From positions 588,501 to 652,500 of the forward strand of contig NZ_CP016539.2 in the NCBI RefSeq assembly GCF_001687605.2: a stretch of 64,000 nt of DNA. The letters run 5' to 3'. The notes beneath the pieces are model-generated. The model saw only the letters and a list, made by a program, of their open reading frames with translations, searched no databases and had not been told where the DNA came from. Every line of letters starts with the position of its first letter. Position 1 is the stretch's first letter. The position numbers were made by a program, and so were the translations under genes. This DNA is from Planococcus plakortidis (lineage in GTDB: Bacteria > Bacillota > Bacilli > Bacillales_A > Planococcaceae). This document shows positions 27,687-36,276 of the stretch, piece by piece.

Positions 27687-28581
27687 CGAAATGGAACCAT
27701 CAAGGCTGAAAATCCCTGCGCCGGCCGATTTTAATTTCACGGAATGCCTGGCCATTCTCGGCCGCTCCGACCAGGAACTGCTCCATACAATCAAAGACGG
27801 GCGAATCACCAAGCTGTTGGTTCTTGAAAATGAAGTGGCCTTATTCGATTTGAGTTATTCCGAAGGGGCGCTGCACATCGAATTTCCGCACCAGTCGCCG
27901 TCCCAACAAGGGAAGCAGGCAGTCGTCCGGTATGTGACAGACTGGTTCGACTTGGAGACAGATTTACAGCCGTTTTACGCGATGGCGGCACGCGACCCGC
28001 TTCTTCGGAAAGTCGTGGAGCATCACGCAGGGCTCCGGATAATGGGCATGCCGGATTTATTTGAAGCGTTCGTGTGGGCGATCACCGGCCAGCAGATCAA
28101 TTTGACTTTCGCCTACACCTTGAAACGGCGCTTGATCGAGCAGTTCGGAACTTCGCATCTAGTGGGCGGAATCGAGTATTGGGCGTTTCCGTCCGCCGAC
28201 ACGATCGCTTCGCTGCAAGTGGAGCAACTGAAGAAGCTGCAATTTTCGGGGAGGAAAGCGGAATACATCATCGGCATCGCCCGTGAACTGGCTGAAGGCC
28301 GTCTCGCAAAAGACGAACTGCTCGAAAAAACAGAGCAGCAAGCCGAAAAACAATTGGTGGCGATCCGCGGCGTCGGGCCATGGTCCGCGCATTACGTCAT
28401 GATGAAATGCCTGCGCTTCAACTCCGCGTTTCCGGTATCCGACGTCGGCTTGCACAATGCCTTGAAGCAGCAATTAGGGCTCGAGCAAAAACCGGCGATT
28501 GCCGAGATTGAGAAGTTAGCGGAACCCTGGGTAGGCTGGCAAGCGTACGCGACATTTTATTTATGGAGGGTGTTATTATGA
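27679..28581 (+). CDS. alkA: DNA-3-methyladenine glycosylase II
   Basis: 300 residues. The HhH-GPD fold is visible: AITGQQINLTFAYTLKRRLIE, then the hairpin-helix-hairpin LVAIRGVGPWSAHYVMM, and the catalytic aspartate in FPVSDVGLHNAL. It removes alkylated bases such as 3-methyladenine from DNA. The gene overlaps adaA upstream and the methyltransferase gene downstream, which makes a tight repair operon. Confidence 0.94.
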   Translation: MDSEMEPSRLKIPAPADFNFTECLAILGRSDQELLHTIKDGRITKLLVLENEVALFDLSYSEGALHIEFPHQSPSQQGKQAVVRYVTDWFDLETDLQPFYAMAARDPLLRKVVEHHAGLRIMGMPDLFEAFVWAITGQQINLTFAYTLKRRLIEQFGTSHLVGGIEYWAFPSADTIASLQVEQLKKLQFSGRKAEYIIGIARELAEGRLAKDELLEKTEQQAEKQLVAIRGVGPWSAHYVMMKCLRFNSAFPVSDVGLHNALKQQLGLEQKPAIAEIEKLAEPWVGWQAYATFYLWRVLL

Positions 28582-29075
28582 GTGAACTGCATCAAGTGGA
28601 TTACCCATCGCCGATTGGCGTCGTTGAAATCACCGGCACCGAACAAGGCATCGTATCGCTTTATTTCAGCGAACGGGAGCAGCCGCTCTATGCGGTGGAC
28701 GTGGATACACCTCAAGTGCTGAAAGACGCGTTACAGCAACTGGATGAATATTTCAAAGGGCAGCGCATGGAATTCACCGTGCCGTGTCTTTCGTCCGGAA
28801 CCGACTTCCAGCAAAAAGTATGGGCGGCGCTGCCCGCGATTCCTTACGGCGAAACGGCCTCGTACCGCGATATCGCAAGGGCTGTCGGCAACGAAAAATC
28901 CGTCCGGGCAGTGGGGAACGCCAATAGCAAAAACAAGATCAGCATCATCATCCCGTGCCACCGCATCATCGGGTCGAACGGCAAATTGACCGGCTATGCC
29001 GGCAGCCTGACACGCAAGGAATGGCTGTTGAAGCACGAACAAGCGGTCCGGAACGGCCAATCACTCGATACATGA
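28578..29075 (+). CDS. ogt: methylated-DNA--protein-cysteine methyltransferase
   Basis: 165 residues. The active site PCHRIIG is centred on Cys127, which takes the methyl from O6-methylguanine. The helix-turn-helix-like VWAALPAIPYGETASYRDIA and the Asn hinge (VGNANSKNKISIII) are also present. The start is ATG 28578 behind TGGAGGG, overlapping the alkA stop in ATGA. By operon it corresponds to adaB of Bacillus. By length it is closer to Ogt. Confidence 0.94.
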   Translation: MSELHQVDYPSPIGVVEITGTEQGIVSLYFSEREQPLYAVDVDTPQVLKDALQQLDEYFKGQRMEFTVPCLSSGTDFQQKVWAALPAIPYGETASYRDIARAVGNEKSVRAVGNANSKNKISIIIPCHRIIGSNGKLTGYAGSLTRKEWLLKHEQAVRNGQSLDT

Positions 29076-29078
29076 AAA

Positions 29079-29117
29079 AAAGGGCAGCAAATCCGAGCGA
29101 TTTGCTGCCTTTTCCTG
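29079..29117 (+). terminator. terminator of adaA-alkA-ogt
   Basis: AAGGGCAGCAAATC pairs with GATTTGCTGCCTTT, followed by T. Confidence 0.93.
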
Positions 29118-29128
29118 TGGCCTGCCGA

Positions 29129-29689
29129 TTAGTTTTCAAGCGTCTTGATGACGACTGCGGGATTGCCGCCGACGACGGTATTCGCCGGAACGTCTTTCAC
29201 GACCACGGCGCCGGAAGCGATGACGGCGTTGTCTCCGATCGTGACGCCAGGGTTGATGACCGCCCGCCCGCCGATCCACACATTATCGCCGATGCGCACC
29301 CCTTTGCCGTATTCGTAGCCGGAAAGCCGCTGTTCGATATCGAGCGGATGGGTCGCCGTATAGATATGGACGCCAGGGCCGACGAGGCAATTATCGCCGA
29401 TGCGGATGTCGCAGACGTCGAGGAAGACGCAGTCGAAATTGGCGAAGAAATTGTGGCCAACATGGATATTGTAGCCGTAGTCGCAGCGGAAATTCGGCTC
29501 GATGTACAAATGGTCGCCGCTCGAGCCGAGCAATTGGCTCATGAAGCGCTTGCGTTCCTGCCCATCGGTCTCCATCGATTTATTGAACAAACGCAATAGC
29601 CGCTTCGCGTTCACGCGCTCGCGCACGAGTACCGGATCGTCCGCCCGGTAAAGCGCCCCGGCCAGCATTTTGTCTTTTTCCGTATTCAT
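29129..29689 (-). CDS. maa: maltose/sugar O-acetyltransferase
   Basis: 186 residues. It has an N-terminal Mac domain ([19 protein letters not shown]) and a left-handed beta-helix of hexapeptide repeats ([35 protein letters not shown] with the catalytic His). The C-terminal [10 protein letters not shown] is typical of CysE/LacA/Maa trimeric acetyltransferases, which use acetyl-CoA. The start is ATG 29689 behind AGAGGGA, with a TTG directly before it. Confidence 0.92.
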   Translation of the reverse strand: MNTEKDKMLAGALYRADDPVLVRERVNAKRLLRLFNKSMETDGQERKRFMSQLLGSSGDHLYIEPNFRCDYGYNIHVGHNFFANFDCVFLDVCDIRIGDNCLVGPGVHIYTATHPLDIEQRLSGYEYGKGVRIGDNVWIGGRAVINPGVTIGDNAVIASGAVVVKDVPANTVVGGNPAVVIKTLEN

Positions 29690-29713
29690 CAAAATCCCTC
29701 TTTCCCGATCTAA

Positions 29714-29968
29714 TTAAAATCCAAATAGCCGCCTCGCGATAAAGGCGAATGCCGCGACCGCGGTAATGAACGCCGCCACGAAAAACGCCACGGCATAGGA
29801 TACCAGATTGCCCGGCAGCACCGCTTCGCCGATTTCAAAGAAATAGAAATGGATCGCGACCGGTTCCGTGGCATGGCGCATCAGCCATACTTGGACGCCT
29901 TTGACGGCAAAGAGGATGCTGATGGCCAGCAGAACCGAAAACGCCGTCCAGCGAATGCCTTTCCACAC
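29714..29968 (-). CDS. small two-TM membrane protein
   Basis: 84 residues beginning at GTG 29968, which has GGGAGGCGG eight bases upstream. An upstream ATG at 30064 in frame lacks a site. Two hydrophobic segments (about 7-30 and 52-78) flank HATEPVAIHFYFFEIGE. The family is not recognised. It lies 22 bases upstream of the maa gene on the same strand and may share its transcript. Confidence 0.65.
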   Translation of the reverse strand: MWKGIRWTAFSVLLAISILFAVKGVQVWLMRHATEPVAIHFYFFEIGEAVLPGNLVSYAVAFFVAAFITAVAAFAFIARRLFGF

Positions 29969-30106
29969 AAGAACCGCCTCCCTATTGGTGATATGGATAT
30001 TATAACAGAGAAGAAAAACCGCCCGTAATGAAGTTTTCGAATTCTTAGGAAAATTTACATGCAATTAACAGGAAAAACTTTATACTAGAGGAAAGGGGTG
30101 GAAACA

Positions 30107-30772
30107 ATGAAAACAATCAACCGGACAATCCAAGGGGACAAAGGCCAGGCGATCAATTACAGCCTTGTCCTGAACCAGGACCAGACGAGAAAACTCGCGA
30201 TCTTCCTGCCGGGCATCGGCTATACGGCCAAAAGCCCGTTATTTCATTACACGGAGCGCCTGCTCGCAGAACAGGAATATGATATCCTGCGCATCAATTA
30301 CGATTATACGAACCCGTTGTACGACCAGTACACGATGGCAGAGATCGACGAAGCGGTAAAACGTGACGTCAAACAAGTGGTCGACCAAGTGCTGAAAGGA
30401 AGCATTTACGAAAAATTCTTCCTCGTAGCCAAATCGCTCGGCACGATCGCGCTCGCAAGCGAACTCGAGCGCAAGAAATTCAAGGGCGCGAAAACCGTCT
30501 GGCTGACGCCGCTCATCAAGCACGAGGACGTCTTCAAGGCGATGAAAGAGTGCCCGAATCCTGCGCTGAGCTTCATCGGCGACAAAGACCATTATTACGA
30601 CCGCAACCGGATGGAAGAACTCCAGGCCAATAGCCGCCTGGATTCGCACGTCTTGAACGAGGTCAACCACGGCATGGACTTTATCGGCGATCCATTGAAA
30701 TCGATCGACATCCTGAAAGACGTCATCACGGACATCCGGGATTTCTCGAACAAGAGCATCGAACACGCCTGA
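30107..30772 (+). CDS. alpha/beta hydrolase fold protein
   Basis: 221 residues. The nucleophile elbow is LVAKSLGTIAL (Ser in AKSLG, a variant of GxSxG). A likely acid is in FIGDKDHYYD and the His is in LNEVNHGMDF, which gives a complete triad in order. The N-terminal FLPGIGYTAKSPLFH is the oxyanion region. The substrate is unknown. ATG 30107 has GAAAGGGGTGG upstream. A GTG at 30098 is a less likely start. Confidence 0.82.
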   Translation: MKTINRTIQGDKGQAINYSLVLNQDQTRKLAIFLPGIGYTAKSPLFHYTERLLAEQEYDILRINYDYTNPLYDQYTMAEIDEAVKRDVKQVVDQVLKGSIYEKFFLVAKSLGTIALASELERKKFKGAKTVWLTPLIKHEDVFKAMKECPNPALSFIGDKDHYYDRNRMEELQANSRLDSHVLNEVNHGMDFIGDPLKSIDILKDVITDIRDFSNKSIEHA

Positions 30773-30778
30773 CCAGGA

Positions 30779-30803
30779 ACCGCCCGCGAGGCGGTTTTTT
30801 CAT
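30779..30803 (+). terminator. terminator after the hydrolase gene
   Basis: AACCGCC-CGCGA-GGCGGTT hairpin followed by TTTT. Confidence 0.88.
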
Positions 30804-30857
30804 GCCGTTTTTTTACTGGCGTGACGGGGTATAGTCTCAGCAAAAGGAGGGTGCACG

Positions 30858-31304
30858 ATGGCATTCGATTACGATCTGGACTATAAAAACCTGGACTTGA
30901 GGAGAAACCCCGAACTATACCGCGTCGGAAAAGGTGAGCAGGGTGTACTCCTCGTCGAACCGTATAAAAGCGAAATCCTGCCCCATTGGCGCTTCAAGAC
31001 GCCGGACATCGCCCAGGAATCGTGCGACAAGATTTCCGAGATGTTCGAGGAGTACCGCAAACAGGACGATTTCGTCGGCATGGACATGGCCCGCAAATTC
31101 ATCCAGATGGGCTACACCCGTGCGCGGCGCTACACCAATTACAAAGGCGGCCGCAAATATAACGAAGACGGTTCGATCAAAGACCGCCAGATTGACGAGG
31201 AAAAAGCCGAATCCGCAGCCATCTTCAAAAAACGCTGGGACGAAATCCGCGAAGACGAGGATTATTTGCGCCGCAAAAAAGACCACCAGAAAAAATACGG
31301 CTGA
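30858..31304 (+). CDS. DUF4385-family protein
   Basis: 148 residues, rich in charged amino acids, with FDYDLDYKNLDLRRNPELYR at the start and FIQMGYTRARRYTNYKGG near 85, the signature of DUF4385. The C-terminus is a Lys-rich helix (FKKRWDEIREDEDYLRRKK). The function is unknown. The conserved basic-aromatic segment hints at nucleic-acid contact (inference). The ribosome site is AAAAGGAGGG. Confidence 0.85.
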   Translation: MAFDYDLDYKNLDLRRNPELYRVGKGEQGVLLVEPYKSEILPHWRFKTPDIAQESCDKISEMFEEYRKQDDFVGMDMARKFIQMGYTRARRYTNYKGGRKYNEDGSIKDRQIDEEKAESAAIFKKRWDEIREDEDYLRRKKDHQKKYG

Positions 31305-31374
31305 ACCCGCAAAAGCGTGAAACGCAGCCGCCAAAAAAACGTCGAATAGACGATAGGAAAGGGGGAGTGCGATA

Positions 31375-31734
31375 ATGAATCCATTTTGGAAAACGCTGGC
31401 CCTGGCAGCCGTCTTGCTTTTGCTCGGGGCTTGCGGCGGACAGACGTTCACGAACGGCGAAGAGTCCGGATCATACGCCGGCATCCTGATGGTGGAAGGC
31501 GAAGAATATCTATGGGAAGGCGAACTGGATGGCAGCGAATACAGCGAATCCGCGCGGCTTGGTGCCATCACCCAATCGACCGAACCGGAAGTCATGCCGA
31601 CTGCCGATTTTTCTTCCAACTTCCTCGCTGAAGGCGCCGAGATCTACACAAGCAACGAAGACCCCGACGTGCTCCTCGCCAAACGGCAAGACGGCAGCTG
31701 GGATGTGTTCAGGAAAAGTGAAGGACAGGAATAG
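31375..31734 (+). CDS. hypothetical lipoprotein
   Basis: 119 residues. The signal peptide ends in LGAC (Cys near residue 20), and the mature part is acidic (EYLWEGELDGSEYSES, SNEDPDVLLAKRQDGSWDVF). The family is not recognised. AAAGGGGGAG lies before ATG 31375. It is 70 bases downstream of the DUF4385 gene with no terminator between, so they are perhaps co-transcribed. Confidence 0.72.
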   Translation: MNPFWKTLALAAVLLLLGACGGQTFTNGEESGSYAGILMVEGEEYLWEGELDGSEYSESARLGAITQSTEPEVMPTADFSSNFLAEGAEIYTSNEDPDVLLAKRQDGSWDVFRKSEGQE

Positions 31735-31737
31735 CGA

Positions 31738-31768
31738 AACTGCATCCGATCGGGTGCGGTTTTTTTGT
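31738..31768 (+). terminator. terminator of the lipoprotein gene
   Basis: GCATCCGA pairs with TCGGGTGC (one G-T pair), followed by GGTTTTTTT. The tandem repeat array begins in its T-run. Confidence 0.82.
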
Positions 31769-32024
31769 GGGATGGGGAGGGTTTTTTGCGGAAAGGAGAG
31801 GTTTATTTGTGGAATGAGGCGGATTATTTGTGGAATAAAAAGTTTATTTGTGGAATAGAGCGATTTATTTGTGGAATGAAGCAGGTTTTGTGAAATAGAG
31901 AGTTTGTTTGTGGAAAGGAGAAGTTTATTTGTGGAATGAAGCGGATTATTTGTGGAATAAAAAGTTTATTTGTGGAAAGGAGAAGTTTGTTTGCGGAATG
32001 AATCAGTTTATTTGTGGAATTAAG
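31761..32024 (+). repeat. about 13-copy minisatellite of about 21 bases
   Basis: Tandem units of the form TTTATTTGTGGAAT(G/A)... with variable 3' ends (GAAGCGGA, AAAAAG, AGAGCGA, AGGAGAAG). The TTTGTGGAA core recurs about thirteen times. A block at 31801-31853 recurs nearly exactly at 31922-31975, so groups of units were duplicated together. There are no long unique spacers, so this is not CRISPR. The open frames that cross it are by-products of the period, which is close to a multiple of three. Confidence 0.88.
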
Positions 32025-32218
32025 ATATTGTCATATTTTATCGATTGGGTATTCGCTGCCCCTGCTTTTTATTGGTGGTGTGTAGATAAAGATAGGGAAA
32101 AATCGCTTGCCGGCACGCGGCGTCAGGAATGTTGGTGCTTGGACCAGAAATTTGATTGGTGGATCAGAACTAATTAACTTCCATTCATTTGCGTAGCAGA
32201 ATGCCCGAACACAATGAA

Positions 32219-32331
32219 ATTTGGGCACCTGTCCCGGGCAGCTGAAAGCGCGGTGTCCTGTCGCATCAGCTGCATGACCCGCCACTGCGAGCCCTAAGCA
32301 GCCTCCTGGAACGCAGCCGAAAAGCGCAATC
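32219..32331 (-). repeat. interspersed repeat, copy A
   Basis: Read on the minus strand this matches 42371-42490: GCGTTCCAGG(A/G)GGCTGCTT, GGGCTCGCAG, GTCATGCAGCTGATGCGACA and TTTCAGCTGCCCGGG are shared blocks. Copies differ by scattered substitutions. Each contains inverted repeats (AGCTG...CAGCT). No coding sense is apparent. It lies in the 710-base gene-free stretch before the LacI-type gene. Confidence 0.75.
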
Positions 32332-32446
32332 TTCTCCTCTCGCTTCTTTTCAATCCCACACACATTCATTTCCAACAAACAGATGCAAAATAATGGGGGA
32401 TGGTGTAATCTGAAAGCCAAGCAGATCAACGGAAAAGGATGAATGT

Positions 32447-33436
32447 ATGATGAAACCGACAGTCAATGCCAAGGATGTCGCAAAGCTCGCAGGGGTCTCC
32501 CAGTCCTCAGTTTCACGCGTGTTTTTCGACGGAGCGAAAGTCACCGAAAAAACCCGCCAAAAAGTGTTGGCCGCAGCCGAAGAGCTTGGCTACCGGCCGA
32601 ATGAATACGCCAGAAGCCTGATCACCAACAGTTCAAAAATCATCGGCCTGGTCATGAAAGGCGTCCAGAACCCCTTCTATCCGCAGGTCCTCAAGCAATT
32701 CACCACTTCGTTCAAAAAGCACGGCTATAGCGTCTTGTTCGTCCATACGAACAATGACGAAATCCAAAGCGACGACATCGACACCTTGCTCAATTACAAC
32801 GTGGCGGGAGTGATCATCACGGATGCGTCGATGTCGATGAACGTCGCAGAAGCGTTTCAGGCCAACCGCATTCCGCTAGTCTTTTTCAATCGCAAACTGA
32901 CAAGCAGCCAATTCCATTCGGTGTGCTGCAATAACTTGAACGCCAGCCGTAAAATCGCTGAATACCTGGTGGCGGGTGAAACGGGGGAGATGGTGTATAT
33001 TTCCGGAAACGAAGACACCTCGACGAGCCGTGAGCGCGAACAGGGATTTGCGGAAGTATTGAAGCAGCGGGGCATCGCCTATAAAAAATACACCTCGGAT
33101 TTCAGCTATAACGGAGGTTACGAAACCGCGCAGAAGATCCTGTCGGAAGGAGCGGCCCCATCTGCCGTTTTTGCGGCGAACGATATCATGGCGCTCGGTG
33201 TCCTGGATGCCTTCCGCAAGCAAGGCGTCAAGATTCCCGAAGACGTCAAAGTGATCGGCTTCGACAATATCGACATGGCTTCCTGGCCGGCGTACGAACT
33301 GACGACGTGGGAACAGCCGATCGAAAAAATGGTCGATGAAACGGTAAATTATTTGCTGTCGGAAATCGGCGAATACACGGGCCGGGCGCGGGCTGTCGAA
33401 GTGGAAGGAAGCTTCGTGGAAAGAAAAACCACATAA
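32447..33436 (+). CDS. LacI-family transcriptional regulator
   Basis: 329 residues. The N-terminal helix-turn-helix is VNAKDVAKLAGVSQSSVSRV, with the hinge helix (EELGYRPNEYARSL) after it. The periplasmic-binding-protein-like ligand domain follows (IIGLVMKGVQNPFYPQVL, VFAANDIMALGVLDAF, IGFDNIDMASW). GGAAAAGGA lies upstream of ATG 32447. It directly precedes two palindromes and a catabolic operon, so local repression released by a pathway ligand is likely. Confidence 0.93.
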   Translation: MMKPTVNAKDVAKLAGVSQSSVSRVFFDGAKVTEKTRQKVLAAAEELGYRPNEYARSLITNSSKIIGLVMKGVQNPFYPQVLKQFTTSFKKHGYSVLFVHTNNDEIQSDDIDTLLNYNVAGVIITDASMSMNVAEAFQANRIPLVFFNRKLTSSQFHSVCCNNLNASRKIAEYLVAGETGEMVYISGNEDTSTSREREQGFAEVLKQRGIAYKKYTSDFSYNGGYETAQKILSEGAAPSAVFAANDIMALGVLDAFRKQGVKIPEDVKVIGFDNIDMASWPAYELTTWEQPIEKMVDETVNYLLSEIGEYTGRARAVEVEGSFVERKTT

Positions 33437-33444
33437 TCTGTGGT

Positions 33445-33473
33445 TGACTTTCTGAAATAATTAAAATATTCTT
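33445..33473 (+). promoter_or_regulatory. promoter of the HisD-like operon
   Basis: TTGACT (33445-33450), 17-base spacer, TATTCT (33468-33473). It starts just after the regulator stop and lies upstream of both palindromic operators. Confidence 0.6.
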
Positions 33474-33491
33474 GTTCTTAACAACAGTTTT

Positions 33492-33540
33492 GCATACGTA
33501 TTCAAAAAGAGCTTGTAGCTTGATTTGAATACGTATGCAA
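33492..33540 (+). promoter_or_regulatory. paired LacI-type operators
   Basis: Two 14-base near-palindromes built on ATACGTAT: TGCATACGTATTCA at 33492-33505 and TGAATACGTATGCA at 33527-33540. They are mutually inverted and 35 bases apart centre to centre. The central CG dyad is typical of LacI/GalR-family sites. Both fall in the 5' leader just after the promoter, so binding would block initiation or elongation. Binding by the adjacent regulator is inferred. Confidence 0.85.
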
Positions 33541-33565
33541 GAAATCAGTAATGGAGGTTTTCATA

Positions 33566-34846
33566 ATGGTCAAAGTATTGAAAGCAGGGAAATCACAGGA
33601 AGAAGTGAGCGCAAACGATTCGAAAGTATCGCAGATCGTTGCAGAGGCGTTGAAGGACGTGGAAACGCGCGGAGACGCAGCGGTCCGTGAACTGTCCGAA
33701 AAATTCGATAAATGGGCGCCTGAATCGTTCCGCTTGTCTGATGCGGAAATAAATGAAATCGTTTCCAAAGTTCCAGACAGCGTCATCGAAGACATCAAGT
33801 TCGCACAAAAGAACATCAAGGCGTTCGCCGAAGCGCAGCTCGATTCCTTGAATGATGTCGAAGTGGAACAGATCCCGGGTGTGGTTCTGGGGCATAAAAA
33901 CATCCCCGTCAACAGCGTCGGCTGCTACATCCCAGGAGGCCGCTACCCGATGGTCGCTTCCGCCCATATGAGCGTTTTGACAGCGAAAGTCGCTGGCGTT
34001 AAACGCGTCATCGCATGCACACCGCCGATCAACGGCGAAATCCCGCACGCGACGATTGCGGCGATGTCCCTTGCCGGAGCGGATGAGATCTACTTGCTCG
34101 GCGGCATCCAGGCAATGGGAGCGATGGCGATCGGCACGGAAACGATCGAAGCGGTCGACATGATCGTCGGGCCGGGCAATGCGTTTGTCGCAGAAGCGAA
34201 GCGCCAGCTTTACGGCCGCGTCGGCATCGACTTGTTCGCCGGGCCGACCGAAACTTTGGTCGTTGCTGATCATACGGCTGATGCGGAAATGGTCGCCACC
34301 GATATTCTCGGGCAAGGCGAACATGGGCCGACTTCACCGGGAGCGTTGATCACCACTTCAGAGCAGCTCGCGAACGAAACCGTGAAAGAAATCGAACGCC
34401 AATTGGAGACCTTGCCGACAGCGGACGTCGCGCGTGTATCCTGGGATGATTACGGGCAGATCCTGCTTGTCGATTCAATCGAAGAAGCGCGCATCGAAGC
34501 GGACCGTTTGGCATTTGAACACGTCGAGATCCTGACGGAAGATCCGGATTACTTCCTGGAACACATGACCAATTATGGGTGCTTATTCCTTGGTCCGGAA
34601 ACGAACGTCGCGTATGGCGACAAAGTCATCGGCACGAACCATACCTTGCCGACAAAAGGCGCCGCCCGCTACACTGGCGGACTATGGGTCGGGAAATTCA
34701 TCAAGACCGTCACCTACCAGAAAGTGACGACACCCGAAGCAAGCGCCTATATCGGGGAATATGCAGCGCGCTTGTGCCAATTGGAGAATTTCGCAGGGCA
34801 TGCCGAGCAGGCACTCCTCCGCGTCAGAAGATACGGCAAGAACTAA
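33566..34846 (+). CDS. histidinol-dehydrogenase-like (HpsN-type) dehydrogenase
   Basis: A 426-residue Zn-dependent NAD dehydrogenase of the HisD superfamily. All catalytic positions known from E. coli HisD are in place: Q250 and H253 (GQGEHGP), E318-H319, D352 ([13 protein letters not shown]) and H412 (ENFAGHAEQ). No other histidine gene is nearby, and the gene lies in a LacI-controlled operon with a GntP permease. It is therefore more likely a catabolic relative such as sulfopropanediol 3-dehydrogenase HpsN, oxidising a primary alcohol to a carboxylate. The start is ATG 33566 behind TGGAGG. Confidence 0.85.
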   Translation: MVKVLKAGKSQEEVSANDSKVSQIVAEALKDVETRGDAAVRELSEKFDKWAPESFRLSDAEINEIVSKVPDSVIEDIKFAQKNIKAFAEAQLDSLNDVEVEQIPGVVLGHKNIPVNSVGCYIPGGRYPMVASAHMSVLTAKVAGVKRVIACTPPINGEIPHATIAAMSLAGADEIYLLGGIQAMGAMAIGTETIEAVDMIVGPGNAFVAEAKRQLYGRVGIDLFAGPTETLVVADHTADAEMVATDILGQGEHGPTSPGALITTSEQLANETVKEIERQLETLPTADVARVSWDDYGQILLVDSIEEARIEADRLAFEHVEILTEDPDYFLEHMTNYGCLFLGPETNVAYGDKVIGTNHTLPTKGAARYTGGLWVGKFIKTVTYQKVTTPEASAYIGEYAARLCQLENFAGHAEQALLRVRRYGKN

Positions 34847-34877
34847 TTCTATTTAGGTGGTATGGGAGGAATAACAG

Positions 34878-36194
34878 ATGCTTGGTTTCATCGGCATGTT
34901 TGGTGGATTGATTTTACTCATTGTCCTGACGATGCGCGGCATGAACTTGCTCATCGCAGCGCCGCTTACGGCATTGTTCGTGGCGGTATTGAACGGTTTG
35001 CCTTTATTCCCGCAGCTTGCGGGAGATGGGGCAGCCAATTATTTGACGAATTATATGGACGGCTTCACCGGCTTTATCGCGTCCTGGTACTTAATGTTCC
35101 TGACCGGGGCGATTTTCGGGAAAGTGATGGAAGACACGGGCGCTGCCGACAGCGTTTCGCGCTGGATCGTCGGCAAGATGGGCATGAAACGCGCAGCGCT
35201 TGCGGTCGTCCTTGCCTGTGCCGTCCTTACATATGGCGGTGTCAGCTTGTTCGTCGTCGCGTTCTCGGTGTACCCGATGGCGCTCAGCCTCTTTAAACAA
35301 GCGAATTTGCCGCGCCGTTTCATTCCGGCGGCACTCGCTTTCGGTTCGACGACATTCACGATGACGTCTGCCGGCTCACCGGAAATCCAGAACTGGATCC
35401 CGATTGAATTTCTCGGCACTTCGCCGTATGCCGGCTGGGAAGTCAGCGCGATCGTCGCAGTGTTCATGATGGTCTTCGGTTATTGGTGGCTGACGAAAAT
35501 GATCAACAAAGCGAAAGCGAAAGGCGAAGAGTTCGAATCACGCCCAACCGACCCGGACAATGAATCGCGCAAAGAATTGCCGAACCCGCTCCTCAGCATG
35601 GTTCCGCTTCTTGTCGTCCTTGGGTTCTCGTACATCTTCCATGATTCGCTCGGCACTTCCGCGTTGATTATCGCCTTGACTGGCGGGATCGTCTCGACTT
35701 GCCTGATCAACATCAAATTCATCCGCAATTTGAGCAAAGCGCTCGGCGACGGCGCAATGGGAGCGGTCATCGCGATCGCCAACACCGCCGCAGTCGTCGG
35801 CTTCGGCGGAGTCGTCAAAGCGACGCCATCTTTTGAAGCAGCCGTCGATGTCATGACCGGCATCCCGGGCAGCCCGTTGATCGGCGGGGCACTCGCTGTC
35901 GCGGTCATCGCCGGGCTCACCGGATCGTCTTCTGGCGGCCAGGCGATTGCGCTTCCGCTGCTCGCGCCCCATTATCTCGATATGGGCGTGGACCCGGAAG
36001 CCTTGCACCGGACCGTCGCCATTTCGTCCGGCTCGCTTGATTCCTTGCCGCAAGGCGGTTACGTCGTCACGACGATCCGCTCGATCGCGGGGGAAACCCA
36101 CCGCGACGCCTATCCGGCATTCGGCGCATTGTCCGTTGTCGTGCCGCTTCTCGGTGCGGTACTCGCTGTGATTTTATTCTCAATCGGCCTATAA
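34878..36194 (+). CDS. GntP-family permease
   Basis: A 438-residue membrane protein of about 12 helices. GntP-type marks include FGSTTFTMTSAGSPEIQNWIP in the centre and the C-terminal half with AGLTGSSSGGQAIALPLLAP. Family members import gluconate and other hydroxy acids with H+. The start is ATG 34878 behind GGGAGGAATAA, 31 bases after the HisD-like gene. It is the likely importer of the operon's substrate. Confidence 0.9.
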   Translation: MLGFIGMFGGLILLIVLTMRGMNLLIAAPLTALFVAVLNGLPLFPQLAGDGAANYLTNYMDGFTGFIASWYLMFLTGAIFGKVMEDTGAADSVSRWIVGKMGMKRAALAVVLACAVLTYGGVSLFVVAFSVYPMALSLFKQANLPRRFIPAALAFGSTTFTMTSAGSPEIQNWIPIEFLGTSPYAGWEVSAIVAVFMMVFGYWWLTKMINKAKAKGEEFESRPTDPDNESRKELPNPLLSMVPLLVVLGFSYIFHDSLGTSALIIALTGGIVSTCLINIKFIRNLSKALGDGAMGAVIAIANTAAVVGFGGVVKATPSFEAAVDVMTGIPGSPLIGGALAVAVIAGLTGSSSGGQAIALPLLAPHYLDMGVDPEALHRTVAISSGSLDSLPQGGYVVTTIRSIAGETHRDAYPAFGALSVVVPLLGAVLAVILFSIGL

Positions 36195-36201
36195 GATTCA
36201 C

Positions 36202-36243
36202 ATGCCCAACAGCTATCCGATTCGGAAGTTGTTGGGTTTCCTT
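36202..36243 (+). terminator. weak hairpin after the GntP gene
   Basis: CCCAACA...TCCG-ATT-CGGA...TGTTGGG hairpin with an internal bulge, followed by TTTCC. It may attenuate rather than end the transcript before the last two genes of the operon. Confidence 0.5.
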
Positions 36244-36276
36244 GTATCATCCATCCTAAAAAAGAGGTGAACTCAT

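Noticed and set aside
31761-32024. Possible CRISPR array
   Set aside because: Units are about 21 bases with no unique 30-40-base spacers, and no cas genes are near.
31908-32177. Repetitive W/C-rich peptide frame over the minisatellite
   Set aside because: The frame is open only because the repeat period is near a multiple of three. No ribosome site or conserved domain is present.
33566-34846. Biosynthetic histidinol dehydrogenase (hisD)
   Set aside because: No his genes nearby, LacI control and a GntP permease fit catabolism better. A tree would decide.
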